Origin: Clusia tigrina
Taxonomy: Eukaryota; Arthropoda; Insecta; Diptera; Clusiidae
DNA: 64,000 nt
Direction: 5' to 3'
Assembly (NCBI GenBank): GCA_920105625.2
Contig: CAKKTE020000188.1
Coordinates: 312,001-376,000 of the forward strand
The notes below the pieces were generated by a model. The model did no database searches, was not told the origin of the DNA, and saw only the letters and a program-made list of their open reading frames with translations. Of the stretch, positions 34,955 to 45,833 are shown one piece after another (within the stretch, counting starts at the first letter, position 1; the number at the start of each line of letters is the position of its first letter). The translations under genes and the position numbers were made by a program.

Positions 34955-35099
34955 ATTTGAGCTACGTTTCCGCAGATAACTTGGGAGAGGTTTAACTTGT
35001 TTACGAATGTGCGGAGCGTAATGTGCTCATAAGCAATCTCTAGCAGCTGTTTTAAGTTTACAGTTTGTGTTTGTGTATTTATGTTTTTACTATTGTTAA

Positions 35100-35875
35100 T
35101 GCTTACTTACTGGAAAATATTACTGCCACAATACTTTTTATTTATTTTTATTTTTACTTTATAGAGTCTTAGTCTCGCATTTGGGCATACATATGTTGAT
35201 TGCCAGATTTGGTTTTTCACCTTTTTAACACTTAATTTTATTATAAGTTCACTAAAATGACCTGTCATCGGTCCTACCAGAAGTCTGCAGTCTCTCCTAC
35301 AAAGTTTCAGAATTGGAAGTAAGGGAAGAACAGGTTCTGGGCCAGTAAAACTGGTCTCATATTCTTTATTCGCAAGTTTATCCGCGACTTCATTCCACAT
35401 GGCGCCTTTGTGTCCTGAACCCATGTTAGCATCAGACTATTATGATTTCCAACATAATTCAATCCGGATTTGCACAACAGCATTAACTTAAAGTAGCAAG
35501 GAAGTAGCAAGGGGGCTGAGTAAAGCCTACAGAGCAGCCTGACTGTCACTGAAGACACAAATACTTCTGCCACGCCATCTGCTTTCCACCACGTAGTCTA
35601 TCGCCCTTAGGATAGCATAAACTTCCGCCTGAAAGACAGAAGAATACAACTAAGGGCGTAATAGAGCTAGACACCGTTGAGTTTCACGAAAACCCCAGAA
35701 CCCGATCCAATATCTGTTTTAGACCCATCAGTGAAAATACGAAAGTACTCCCTACCGAGCTCACTCGTACAATCAGACCATAAGTGAGCCGCTGGAATTT
35801 TTATCCAGTACCGCCTCTCTGTTGTAGGATACTCGAGCATCGTATCAATGGGCATAGAGACATAGCATGACTAAT
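35100..35875 (-). pseudogene. I-type LINE RNase H fragment
   Basis: Shows YFRIFTDGSKTDIGSGSGVFVK (RNase H opening with catalytic Asp), a decayed middle, then LMLTWVQDTKA-/GSGHKG, NEVADKLANKEYE and GPEPVLPL, the closing motifs of LINE RNase H. At least two frameshifts. Antisense to the host gene. Confidence 0.7.
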
Positions 35876-36001
35876 ACTAGCGGTATCTATATTACATTAA
35901 TATAATGCCAACCCACAAGAATATTTCCCATTTCAAACCCTTTACCCGAATACTGATATGCCTAGACGACATGCCCCTATCGAACACCACTTCAATCTAT
36001 C

Positions 36002-36583
36002 TGTTAATTCAAAATTCTGTTTTAAATTTGTGTTTTGAATTTCCAGTACTTGAACTGGTAATTCACGATGATTAAATAATTCAAGAATTTAATCTGAATT
36101 TGAGGTTTTGAATTTTCAGTACTTGTACTGAAAATTCACGACGAAACAAAATTGAAGTTAATTAAAACTGACCTCCTAGTACTTGAACTAGAAAACCACG
36201 AAGAAATAATAATTCAATTTTTGTTCTTTAGAGTTCTAATTTTGAACTGACTTTATTAAATAATTACTTGCGTTTTTATACAAAATTTACATGTTAAAAT
36301 CAATACTATATAACACTAATAATACATATGATCAGCAATACTGTAGTTCGATGCACGTTGCACAACATATATGCTAGAGTAGCATTTTATCATGAGACTA
36401 AAAACAACAAACAAAGGTGTCGAATTTCCGTCTGCTTAATGTGCAAGATAACTTAAACTGTTGTTATGCAAAGTGCAACGAACTTCTGTTATTATTGACG
36501 CAAAGAATAAATTGAACAGAAATAAAATTGCAGTATTAAATGAAACTTAAAAATATCGAATTAAAATATATGTACATTTAATA
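36002..36583 (-). repeat. 3' LTR of BEL element A
   Basis: Matches 53526-54100. It contains a repeated CCAGTACTTGAACTGG/TCAGTACTTGTACTGAAAATTCACGA palindromic pattern occurring three times per LTR. Confidence 0.85.
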
Positions 36584-36614
36584 TTCTCCCCCGCGTTGAA
36601 CGAATGTTCAACAA

Positions 36615-38606
36615 TCAATCTGGAGTTGTCTCTGACAGTGGGATTTCCTCTAGTGGTGAGTTTGCTTGCGAAGCCGTTGATTGAGCTACTCCACGCTGCT
36701 TCTCTTGCTGCTTGTATCTGATGAAGATTGCCATGATGATGACAATACTTAAGGCCAAGGCCGAATAACCCACTGCAAAGCTATGATATTGATGGATTTG
36801 CAGTTTGTTTGGAAGGTCTCTGATTTCGTGTGTTTCCAAAATTTCTTGCAGCTTTGACAATTCCTTTAGTTGTGGTTCATAATCAATCTTTGTGTTGTCC
36901 AAAACTGGAAGTGATGCTGGTTTTGTTATGTTTATATTGACACCGTGTCTAACTGCAGTGTAGGAAGTGCTTGTAAATGATGATACTATCTGGTTGCTTG
37001 TTATAGTTAAAAGTTGATATTTTAGTACACATCCTGCCGTCAGCTCGAGAAATCCGGACCCTTCCAGTGATATTTGCGACACCTGGTTATTACATACTGC
37101 TGTTACTTGTATTGGAGTTACCAGAGCGAACATCCATTTATTTCTTTCATTGGTTTGTGTCCACACATGATCTCCGCTATGCTCCAGTTTACAGTGGGAT
37201 CTAGTTTCATTGTTGAGTAAACTGACCTCGCAAGAACATATTTCTGATCCCATGTTGTATATGGGCTGCTTGTTGGCACAAAGATATAATTCGTTTTCCA
37301 TTCTGAAACAAGACTGTAAGTATCAATCGTGGTTGGAAAATATTGATCTCGATGTAAGTTGATCGCCAGAATTGTTGTAGATAATTTTATTGCTACCATA
37401 GTATTATTTATTCTTGTTAAAATGGTTCAAACTGGTTAGCAGCACAGTTATCTGAAACATTGCGTGTTTCTCTGTTATTGCTGCCTTAACTTTCATCAAC
37501 TTGTATATCGATAGGATGTCGCCTTGATAACCTGGTATTTGCATTGTTGGTGACAAATGTGCTGTGATTTTTAAGATTTCATCATTAAGGTGCTGTGGTG
37601 ATAACAACTGAGGACTGATCTGTCCGTGATGAACATTTGTAAGAACATTTATGAGTGCCGTTTGAATACGTTGAACGTTTGATGTCATGAGGGAAAGTTG
37701 AAGAGCTATCGATAGGAACGTCTGGAATGTATGTGCCTTCTGTGCGTCCAGTTCATTATGAAGTATTTGGTTTTTGATTTCTCTCAGTCTTCTTTCAAGT
37801 TTTTCGAAAGATATTTGAGCGGAGGTTTAATCACGTTTTATGATGTTAATGGTTGAATCAATTACTGAGATTTGTTGCTTCATCATGCTTGTCAACTGTT
37901 GTTCATTGTCATTGATGGCCGCTATTGTTTCTGACATCTGACGGACATATTCTGAGTCCAAAACTCCAAACAGCGAATTAGCAACATTTCCCACCAAATT
38001 AAGTGCACCTCTTTTCTGACGTTGGCTTGCTAACAAATTTGTATCCAGGTCCAGGTCTGCATTAGTGTGTTGAAACTCTGTGACTAGTTCATCGCATATT
38101 GTTGTTGGCTGTATTTCTTCGCAGGTGTGATACATAGCCGAGGCGCCATCCTTCAATAGTTGAATTTCAGTACGCAACGGTCTGAGATCATAATAAATCA
38201 CCAGTTTCCACTCACTAGCAATGATTTGGCTTGATCCGATGTGTTCAAAATGAATACCTACAGTTGGATCAAATTTTGTAACCTTGATTGGTTCGCACAA
38301 TACCATTGGCAACATTAGCAATATCGCCAATAAAGTTATTAGGCTGAAGCGTCGTGCCGTTTTTATTCCTCTTGATGGCCCTTCATTCATTTCGTCCTTT
38401 CGCTTTCTTGTAGTCGCCTCTTCGTTAGATTCAGTATCTGCGTCTATGGGTAGTGGAGCGAGGCGATGTATTGCACGTTTATAAACTCCCGTTGCCGTCT
38501 TAACCTCAGCAACGCTTACTGCTCCATCTGGTCCGTTATAAACATCTACTATTCGGCCAAGAGGCCACTGCATAACAGGAGCATTGTCTTCTTTGATGAT
38601 CACCAT
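36615..38606 (-). pseudogene. BEL A: integrase C-terminus joined to env-like glycoprotein
   Basis: 38606-37827 opens with the integrase C-terminal domain (MVIIKEDNAPVMQWPLGRI, VAEVKTATG) and runs without a stop through a hydrophobic signal-like stretch (residues about 87-104) into an env-like ectodomain with a furin-type RQKR (196-199) followed by a Gly/Ala-rich fusion-peptide-like segment. The frame is lost at 37827, resumes at 37688-37404 and again at 37301-36615, which ends in a membrane anchor (about residues 175-197) and a short tail. This is the baculovirus-F-like env type known from insect retroelements. Broken by at least two frameshifts. Confidence 0.75.
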
Positions 38607-38763
38607 GTCGCCGCGTTTGATGTTATCTCTCTGTCTTATCCACTTGTGTCGTTGTTGGAGTTCATTGTGTTATTCATTGGACCATCTCTTCCAGAAATTG
38701 TGTTTTAATTGCGCCACCAATTTCCATCTTGACAGCAGTGATTGCTTTGTTGAGTCTGCTTTG

Positions 38764-40185
38764 CTATCTACTTGGGCGGTGAGTGCTTCTCCTATGAGGA
38801 GGTGACGCCTTAGTGCTGTGAGGCGTTAGTGCTGTTAAATCCGAAGGGTCCGATGATAGTGGCGTTAGTGGCCGGGAATTTAATATGGCTTCTATTTCCA
38901 CAATTACAGTTTCCAATTCTTCATAAGTCAATGAAGCCGATGCGACACTTCTTAGTAGAAGATGTTTCGCAGATTTAACAGCTGCTTCCCACAGTCCTCC
39001 GAAATGAGGGGATCTGGGAGGGATGAAATGGAACTGTATTCCTTTTTCACTGCATGTTTTTCCAATTTTGTCTTGAGCGCTTGATGAATGGAGTGCTGAT
39101 GATAACTCTGTCAATTGATTTCTTGCTCCGACGAAGTTGGTAGCGTTATCACTATATAGGTTTTGGCAGCGACCTCTTCGACTTATGAATCTTTTGAGGG
39201 CTCCAATAAACGCTTCTGTCGACAGATCCGTTACCAACTCCAGATGAGCAGCTTTAGAGGCAAAGCAACAGAATACAGCTAAGTACGCTTTAGTTGGCTT
39301 CTTTCCTCGGACCTTATAATGCACCCACAAAGGTCCAGCGTAGTCAACACCAGTGTTAATGAATGGTCGAGCTGGTGTCACTCTTGTAGCTGGCAGGTGT
39401 CCCATCATTTGTTGTGCGAATCGAGGGCGAGCTTTATTGCATCGGATACAATGCTGAACAGTTGATCGAGCTATTGTTTTTCCCTTTATTGGCCAAAATC
39501 GTTGCCTTAAGGTTCCCAGCAAGGCTTGAGGACCACAGTGCTTGTTCTCCTCATGCACTTTAATGAAGAGTAACTTGACCAGCGGGTCGTTGTAGGGTAG
39601 CAACATTTGGTGTCTAGCATCGAATGGCAGTGCAGCAGCTTCTAATCGTCCTCCCACTCGAAGAATGTTCATGTCATCTAAAAATGGTGATAAGCTGCTG
39701 ATAGCACTGCTAATTTTGATTTGACTGTGTTGTTTCGGATTTTGGATTTCATCTTTGAAGTCACTTGCCTGAATGATCTTGACGATGGCTGCTAATGCAT
39801 GATCCTGTTCGACTGTTATTAAAGTAATGGTTTTTACTCTAAAATTCCGTTTGTTCTTCGTGTTATTTATAAATCGTAAGACATATTCAATGATTCTTTG
39901 AAGTGTGACAAACGAGTTACGATAGTTTATTTGATAAATCCATTCTCCATTTACTTGTATTGTGTTATCTGACCCAGTGAGCAATGAAATGGCTGTTTCC
40001 TTTTTCTTTTCGATGTCAGAAGGAATTTGCAGCTGTTTTGACCATACTGGGGGCCATAGCTCTTGCCTGGCGTGCAGAAACATTGGTCCTTGAAACCAGA
40101 CTGCACTATCAGCCAATGTCTTTGCTGAACATCCTCTTGACAGTAAATCTGCTGGATTTTCCTTTGAACTGACATTTCGCCATTG
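38764..40185 (-). pseudogene. BEL A: RNase H end and integrase
   Basis: Starts in QQWRNVSSKENPADLLSRG. Integrase zinc motif H-x-ENKHCG...CIRCNKA, core TGVDYAGPL (Asp), YSDNATNFVGA (Asp) and SPHFGGLWEAAVK (Glu), typical BEL. The frame is lost near 38800 at a small duplication of TTAGTGCTGTGAGGCG. Confidence 0.8.
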
Positions 40186-40222
40186 TTGCGTTGGAGCAGG
40201 TACAAACATCCTCCCACCTGTT
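40186..40222 (-). promoter_or_regulatory. BEL B polypurine tract and 23-nt 3' LTR stump
   Basis: Minus strand AACAGGTGGGAGGA (40209-40222), then TGTTTGTACCTGCTCCAACG and three more LTR bases, then element A pol at 40185. Confidence 0.8.
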
Positions 40223-40243
40223 GAGCATATTCTCAACTTCGAA

Positions 40244-41923
40244 TTAAATGCTGTTTGCGCGAACCCGTACTCGAAAATCTGGAGCTCGTCGCCTCTTTTG
40301 CTTCGAATATCGCTGGTAAGAGATCCAGATAAGACAGATCAATGTGATGAGCAAACTGATATATCCGATGCTGAACTGATGGACTTCTCGGCTCTTAAGC
40401 GGTAGATCCATTTGCTCATTGTTTTGCAATTGTTGCACATGTTCATGTAGGACTTGAATATCGTCCGTCAGGTTGGACTGGTATTCTAATGAGTGTGTTG
40501 CAGTCATTATATAATCTGCGATCAACTCAGTTAGATTCACTTTCGATATGATCGTGCTGGTGACCTTTGAAACATATGTCCGATGTGCCATTATGGTTGT
40601 ATACTCATCTCTTATGGTGCATCCTTGTCTCAAGGTTAAGGTTCCTATTCCCTCCAGTAATTCTGTAAGGATGTCTGAACCGCAGATGACGCTGATTGTA
40701 CGAGCTGGCTGTGCGATGTAGATCCATGAGTTTTCTTTAAGTAATGGAATCCATTGAGGTGAGTCGTATGTGCGATGAACCTTGCAGCTTTTTGGGTTTG
40801 GAGTTTGACATAATATTTCCATCTCACATAGTCGATTGGTTGATGTAATGCGATGTGTTGGATGTAATTGCTTGCATACATGCATATTAGAATTGAATGC
40901 AGTGCATGTTGACAATTCTCCTGCTGATAACGAATAATATTTGTCTCGATGTAGATTAGTGACTATATACTCGATTGTCCCTTCCAACATGAAAATTCCA
41001 GTGCCTCCCAATATAGGTAGTCGAGTCACATGTACCAATTCGAAAGGTTCTTGATTAGTTAATGGTAACTTAAGACGCACAATCATCTCAGTTGGCGTGA
41101 TGCGTGCTTCCACAGAGATGAGTTTAAGGATCTCAATGGTATTCTTGCTGGGAACTTGTAACGTTGGTGGGAGATGGTCTTTGATTGCTCTCAGTTGTTG
41201 TTGCAGCTGAGACGGATACAGCAGAAGAGGATTGAGCTGTCCATGATGTGTGTCCGTCAGTACATCTAAAAAGAGCTCTTGATTTCGTTGGTAGTCCTGC
41301 ATAGCCATAAGTACTCGACCGGACATCGCATTAAACATTTCGGCTATTGCATGGTGGGATTCTGACTTTGTGAAGTTGTCCTGCTGGCTATATAAATATT
41401 TTATTTGCTTGTGTAGTTGTTGAATTTGATCGTCAGATTTCTTTAAAATATTGCTTGTGGAGTCAATTACCGATGTTTGGTTTCGAATTAGGTGCAGAAG
41501 ATGTTCTTCGTTGCGGGATATGCCGTTTATCGTTGCAGACATTTCTTTAGCATAATTGGAGTCCAAAATTCCAAACAACGCATTAGACAAGCTTCCAACA
41601 ATTGCTAATTGAGCGTCTCGCCGTTGACGATGGATTTGTTCGTCGTATTGTAAGTACTCATCATCTTGTTGGATTAGCTGCCATTTAGTACGGAACTGGT
41701 CCACAGTTTTCTCACAATTAATTGTACCGCTTTGGATACGTGAACACGCTCGCTGCACTGCAGTTATTCCTTGCATTATGTTGTTGCGCTCATGCCAGTA
41801 TTGGGACATATTGTAATACACAACTATATTCCAATCTGTTGTTGTTAAGTAAGTCAGACCCATTTTTTCGAAATAGAGTCCTGTTTGACTTCCGAAAGGT
41901 ACCTTAGTAATGGGGGTCATCAC
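40244..41923 (-). CDS. BEL B env-like glycoprotein
   Basis: 559 codons with no internal stop. Order: ectodomain 1, furin-type RQRR at residues 99-102 followed by a hydrophobic Ala/Gly/Leu segment (fusion-peptide-like), a Gln/Asn-rich helical region, a Cys-rich domain (about 330-440), a second helical stretch, a membrane anchor (about 516-535) and a basic tail. This is the F-type env of insect retroelements. The initiating signal peptide is in the neighbouring integrase frame, so as it stands secretion is uncertain. Homologous to the broken env at 36615-38606. Confidence 0.75.
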   Translation of the reverse strand: MMTPITKVPFGSQTGLYFEKMGLTYLTTTDWNIVVYYNMSQYWHERNNIMQGITAVQRACSRIQSGTINCEKTVDQFRTKWQLIQQDDEYLQYDEQIHRQRRDAQLAIVGSLSNALFGILDSNYAKEMSATINGISRNEEHLLHLIRNQTSVIDSTSNILKKSDDQIQQLHKQIKYLYSQQDNFTKSESHHAIAEMFNAMSGRVLMAMQDYQRNQELFLDVLTDTHHGQLNPLLLYPSQLQQQLRAIKDHLPPTLQVPSKNTIEILKLISVEARITPTEMIVRLKLPLTNQEPFELVHVTRLPILGGTGIFMLEGTIEYIVTNLHRDKYYSLSAGELSTCTAFNSNMHVCKQLHPTHRITSTNRLCEMEILCQTPNPKSCKVHRTYDSPQWIPLLKENSWIYIAQPARTISVICGSDILTELLEGIGTLTLRQGCTIRDEYTTIMAHRTYVSKVTSTIISKVNLTELIADYIMTATHSLEYQSNLTDDIQVLHEHVQQLQNNEQMDLPLKSREVHQFSIGYISLLITLICLIWISYQRYSKQKRRRAPDFRVRVRANSI

Positions 41924-43088
41924 CTGCTACTAGAGCAATTAGAAAGCATATGCATAGCAACAATACTGACGAGGGTGACACAGATCGGCTTCGCTTAGCT
42001 GGTGTATGACTTATGCCGTCTTTGAGATTTGTGGCTTCCTCTACTGGAGCTGGATGCTTATCAGGTTGTTCTACTGGATTACTTTCGATAGACATGGGTA
42101 ATAGCGCGAGTAAATGGACGCCTCTTCTGGTGAGGCCTGTTGAAGTTCGAATTTCCGCTACTCGCACTAGGCCGTCAGCTCCAGGAAATGTTTGAGTTAC
42201 TCGACCAAGCCGCCATTTAATAACTGGCAAGTTATCCTCCTTCATTAATACCATTGTACCAGGCTGTAAATTATGACGCATGGTCTTCCATTTGTAGCGA
42301 TGCTGGAGTTGGTTTAGATACTCCTTACTCCGCCGACTCCAAAATTCCTGTTTCAACCTTGTGACTAAGTCCCATTGCTTCAGTAAATTTATGTTCAGAT
42401 TCTCAGTGGGCTGGTCGACAACACTTGTCAATGGTGCACCTGTTAAGAAGTGACCTGTAGTTAATGCTGCGTAATCGTGTGGATCATCTGACATAGGAGT
42501 CAGCGGCCGCGAGTTAAGAATGGCTTCTATTTCAACCATAACTGTCTCTAACTCTTCGTATGTTAATCGGGCATTGGACAAACTTTTGTAAAATAGATTC
42601 TTTGCCGATTTAACCGCTGCTTCCCATAAGCCGCCAAAATGTGGCGATCTAGCAGGTGCGAAATGAAACTCGATTCCCTTGTGTGCGCAGAATTTCATCA
42701 GCTGTGATTTGGTATCTACGTTGTGGATGATGTCCGCAATCTGTCTCAATTGATTTCGTGCTCCTACGAAATTAGTCGCGTTGTCACAATGAAGATGCCG
42801 ACAGTTCCCTCTTCGGCTCACAAACCTCTTCAAGGCTCCGATAAAGGCGTTGGTCGTAAGGTTGCTTACCACTTCAATGTGTACGGCCTTAGTTGCAAAG
42901 CAACAAAATATCGCCACATAACACTTTCGTGGCGTCTTTCCCCTTTGATTGTAATGAAATTTAAATGGCCCACAAAAATCGACTCCAGCGTGAATGAAAG
43001 GTTTATTTGGTTGAACCCGCGATGCAGGTAACTGTCCCATGAGTGAGTTGCTGCAATGGCTTCGGCATAGCTTTAGTGCAAGATACAC
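41904..43088 (-). CDS. BEL B integrase core and C-terminus running into the env signal region
   Basis: 394 codons: Asp in AGVDFCGPF, Asp in HCDNATNFVGARNQL, Glu in SPHFGGLWEAAVKSAK, then RYKWKTMRHNLQPGTMVLMKEDN and the C-terminal domain. The last 25 residues are a hydrophobic, signal-peptide-like stretch (SVLLLCICFLIALVAG) that belongs to env, after which the frame closes. The env ORF starts 20 nt earlier in another frame; a single-base difference in a run of C near 41912 separates them. Confidence 0.8.
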   Translation of the reverse strand: MYLALKLCRSHCSNSLMGQLPASRVQPNKPFIHAGVDFCGPFKFHYNQRGKTPRKCYVAIFCCFATKAVHIEVVSNLTTNAFIGALKRFVSRRGNCRHLHCDNATNFVGARNQLRQIADIIHNVDTKSQLMKFCAHKGIEFHFAPARSPHFGGLWEAAVKSAKNLFYKSLSNARLTYEELETVMVEIEAILNSRPLTPMSDDPHDYAALTTGHFLTGAPLTSVVDQPTENLNINLLKQWDLVTRLKQEFWSRRSKEYLNQLQHRYKWKTMRHNLQPGTMVLMKEDNLPVIKWRLGRVTQTFPGADGLVRVAEIRTSTGLTRRGVHLLALLPMSIESNPVEQPDKHPAPVEEATNLKDGISHTPAKRSRSVSPSSVLLLCICFLIALVAGDDPHY

Positions 43089-44031
43089 AGTTTTTCACGA
43101 TTGATCTGGCTATTGTTTTCGCATTAACCGGCCAATAAGCTTCCCGTGTCGCTACTACTAGACCTGCTGGGCCTTGCTTGTTATCAATGTGGATGTGTGT
43201 CATCAATATTTTAGTGATATCACTCCGATATGGCAATAGGGCTTGATATTTTGCTTCATGTGGTAGGGCTGAATTTGCTAATCGTCCTCCTACCCGCATA
43301 ATGTCGTCTTTATCCAGAAATAGTGTAAGATCACCCATCCCTCTTCCAACTGGTTTGTTGTGCTTGAGAAGTTTATATTCAGGATTGAATGCTTGTCTCT
43401 GCAGGTCCTTGATTATAGTCTGAGTAGCACCTTTAATTTCTTCTGCGTCGAGGTCGATGGATGTTTGAACTGGCACATTACGACAATTTTTAATGAATCG
43501 AATTGCATATGCGGTGACTCTTTGAAGATGTGTCCATGAATTTCGATGGTCAATCATTGAAGTAAACGACGGAATCTGTGACGTAGTAAGACATACCTGT
43601 CTCTTCTCTAATTCTGTGGTTGAATTGGCTGATGCCGCTGGCCACGATGACGGTGGTCCGTATAGAAACAGTGGTCCATAAAACCACATGCCTTGTTGTT
43701 TGAATTGACCCGGGTTGATGCCTCGTGAGATCATGTCTGCCGGGTGTTTGTCTGTAGGTACGTGACGCCATTGTTGCTTCACCGTTACTTCTTGTATAGC
43801 TGCCACTCGATTTGCCACAAAGGAGTGATAGGAAGACGAACTGGCAGAGATCCAGGCTAGCGTCACTTCAGAGTCAGACCACAGAAAGCATTCGCCTGTC
43901 CATTGTAAAATATGTTTTACCCTGTCCAATAACTGGGCTGCTAACCGTGCAGCACAGAGCTCCAGCCGAGGGAGCGCTTGTTGTTTTGGTGGTGTAGTCT
44001 TTGATCTAGAACACAACAGCTCAACGCTCAC
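43003..44031 (-). CDS. BEL B RNase H and integrase N-terminal part
   Basis: 342 codons: PRLELCAARLAAQLL, FLWSDSEVTLAWI, ANRVAAIQEVT...WRHVPTDKHPADMISRG (RNase H end), IMRVGGRLANSALPHEAKY, and a zinc domain with IHIDNKQG...CVSCTKA. It ends where the frame shifts into the core at 43088. Confidence 0.8.
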   Translation of the reverse strand: MSVELLCSRSKTTPPKQQALPRLELCAARLAAQLLDRVKHILQWTGECFLWSDSEVTLAWISASSSSYHSFVANRVAAIQEVTVKQQWRHVPTDKHPADMISRGINPGQFKQQGMWFYGPLFLYGPPSSWPAASANSTTELEKRQVCLTTSQIPSFTSMIDHRNSWTHLQRVTAYAIRFIKNCRNVPVQTSIDLDAEEIKGATQTIIKDLQRQAFNPEYKLLKHNKPVGRGMGDLTLFLDKDDIMRVGGRLANSALPHEAKYQALLPYRSDITKILMTHIHIDNKQGPAGLVVATREAYWPVNAKTIARSIVKNCVSCTKAMPKPLQQLTHGTVTCIAGSTK

Positions 44032-44045
44032 AGATCCATCTGTTT

Positions 44046-45833
44046 TTATCGACCTTGCTCGGATGCATCGGCAAAAGCGTGTAATTCTCTCTGATGCACA
44101 TTGTCCTTTGTGGTTGGAAATACGTAGCGTGGAATTTGCAAGTTCTCAAGTTCCTGGATGTTTTCTCTAAACTGGCTCCAGAAGGTATGCAAGTCCATAG
44201 GGAGTGCTTCGTCCCAGCTTAATTTTAGACGCCACAGCGATTTCATGAATATTTTTGCACATGAGACAACTGGTGACAAAAAACCTATTGGGTCGAAAAT
44301 ATGCGCGATGTCCGACAGTACTTGGCGTTTCGTTATTTTGGCTATTGTGCTCCATTTGGTCCTTATTAGGAAGTAATCAGTCCCAGGTTGCCACGTTAAA
44401 CCAAGCGTTGTGATGGTAAAACTATCGTTGTCAAAATTCAATTGGATTGCTCGATCCTCTACGTTGATGTTCGTTAACAGTGTTTTATTACTCGCACACC
44501 ATTTCCTCAACTTAAAACCTGCTGACTTGGTGAGGGAGTTCAATTCCTCCTGTACGCGCAAGGCTTCTGCTAACGTGTCGGCTCCACTCATAACATCGTC
44601 CACATAAAAATCTCGTTGTAAGCATCTGGAGCCGTGCGAATATTGTGTGCTATGTTGCTTGGCTAATATGCGTAGACATTTTATCGCCAAATATTGTGCC
44701 GATGTGACTCCATAAGTCACTGTGTTTAATTGGTAACTTTTCAGAGGTTCGCTTGGCGTGTTCCTCCACAAGATTAGTTGATGCTTGCGTTCAGCTTCGT
44801 TCACGATAATTTGTCTGTAGATTTTCTCGATATCTGCTGTAAAAACATATCTGCGTACTCGAAATCTCAAAAGAACCGCAAATAAGTCTTCTTGAAGTTT
44901 TGGACCTGGTAGTGGCACATTGTTCAATGATACATTTGTTGACGTCTTCATTGATGCGTCGAAAACGACACGCAACTTTGTGGTGGTGCTGTCTGGCTTC
45001 AGAACGCAGTGGTGAGGTAAGAAGTAGTGGGGTTGGTTTATGCTTCCGCTTACTTCTTCCATGTGACCTAGCCGCAGGTATTCCTCCATGAAGGCCGTAT
45101 ACTGCATTTTGATGACGGGGTTTCTTTGCAATTTATGTTCGATGGCGTAAAAGCGTTGTAATGCGATAGCTTTCGAGTCTCCAAGAGGGCTTGCGTTATC
45201 AACGAAAGGCAAGCGCACAACGAACTGTCCGTTCGCTGCTCGACACACCGTTTGGTTGAAAAATGCTTCGCAAGTTCTTTCTATCGCTGTTAGCGGCGGG
45301 CTGTTGGTGTCAAATTCTTCTAGCTGCCAGAAACGCTCGAGCTGTTGGGTTAATGATTCATCTTCATTCGTAACTCCAATACCGCAGAACGTAGTCTCAG
45401 CTGTTGATGGAACTGTGATGTGTCCACCAAGCACCCATCCGAACACGGTGTTTTGCAATATGGGGAGTCCGGTTCCCAATTTGATTTGGCCGACTACTAG
45501 CAATTCCAGATAACATTCGTTGCCTATAAGAATGTCAATTGGACCTGATTGATTAAACTCCGGATCAGCCAATTGAATATTTTTAGGAATAGGCCAGGCT
45601 GTCACATCGAAACTCTGTGTTGGCAGTGGATGTGTAATTTTTGGCAGTATGACAACTTCAATTCGGGCTGAGTAACTAGTCAATCGTGACTCAAGTTTAA
45701 TGTTGGCTCGGTGAGTAGCGCGTTGTTGAATTTCCCCAATTCCATCAAAGTACTGCGGATTGTATTGTGTTGGTAATCCGAGCTTCTTTGCCAACCTGTC
45801 CGTAATGTAGTTTGTCTGCGAACCGCCGTCCAA
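44046..45833 (-). CDS. BEL B protease and reverse transcriptase
   Basis: 595 codons. The protease active site reads ILDGGSQTNYITDRLAKKLG: Gly stands in place of the Ser/Thr of D-S/T-G. RT: LPHHCVLKPDSTTTKLRVVF, TADIEKIYRQII, NTVTYGVTSAQYLA and FYVDDVMSGAD (catalytic pair intact), LSDIAHIFDPIGFLSPV. It ends at the start of RNase H (HAFADASEQG) with a frameshift to 44031. Confidence 0.85.
   Translation of the reverse strand: MDGGSQTNYITDRLAKKLGLPTQYNPQYFDGIGEIQQRATHRANIKLESRLTSYSARIEVVILPKITHPLPTQSFDVTAWPIPKNIQLADPEFNQSGPIDILIGNECYLELLVVGQIKLGTGLPILQNTVFGWVLGGHITVPSTAETTFCGIGVTNEDESLTQQLERFWQLEEFDTNSPPLTAIERTCEAFFNQTVCRAANGQFVVRLPFVDNASPLGDSKAIALQRFYAIEHKLQRNPVIKMQYTAFMEEYLRLGHMEEVSGSINQPHYFLPHHCVLKPDSTTTKLRVVFDASMKTSTNVSLNNVPLPGPKLQEDLFAVLLRFRVRRYVFTADIEKIYRQIIVNEAERKHQLILWRNTPSEPLKSYQLNTVTYGVTSAQYLAIKCLRILAKQHSTQYSHGSRCLQRDFYVDDVMSGADTLAEALRVQEELNSLTKSAGFKLRKWCASNKTLLTNINVEDRAIQLNFDNDSFTITTLGLTWQPGTDYFLIRTKWSTIAKITKRQVLSDIAHIFDPIGFLSPVVSCAKIFMKSLWRLKLSWDEALPMDLHTFWSQFRENIQELENLQIPRYVFPTTKDNVHQRELHAFADASEQGR

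Larger units (their letters stand above)
30780..35060 (-). mobile_element. Jockey-type LINE, decayed, inside a fibulin intron
   Basis: Minus strand, ORF1 on the right and ORF2 on the left, with frameshifts throughout. ORF1 pieces lie at 34954-34739, 34060-33542 and 33545-33345; ORF2 linker and RT lie at 32807-31059, with the 3' tail to about 30780. A 426-bp MITE interrupts ORF1. The element is antisense to the host gene. Confidence 0.75.
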
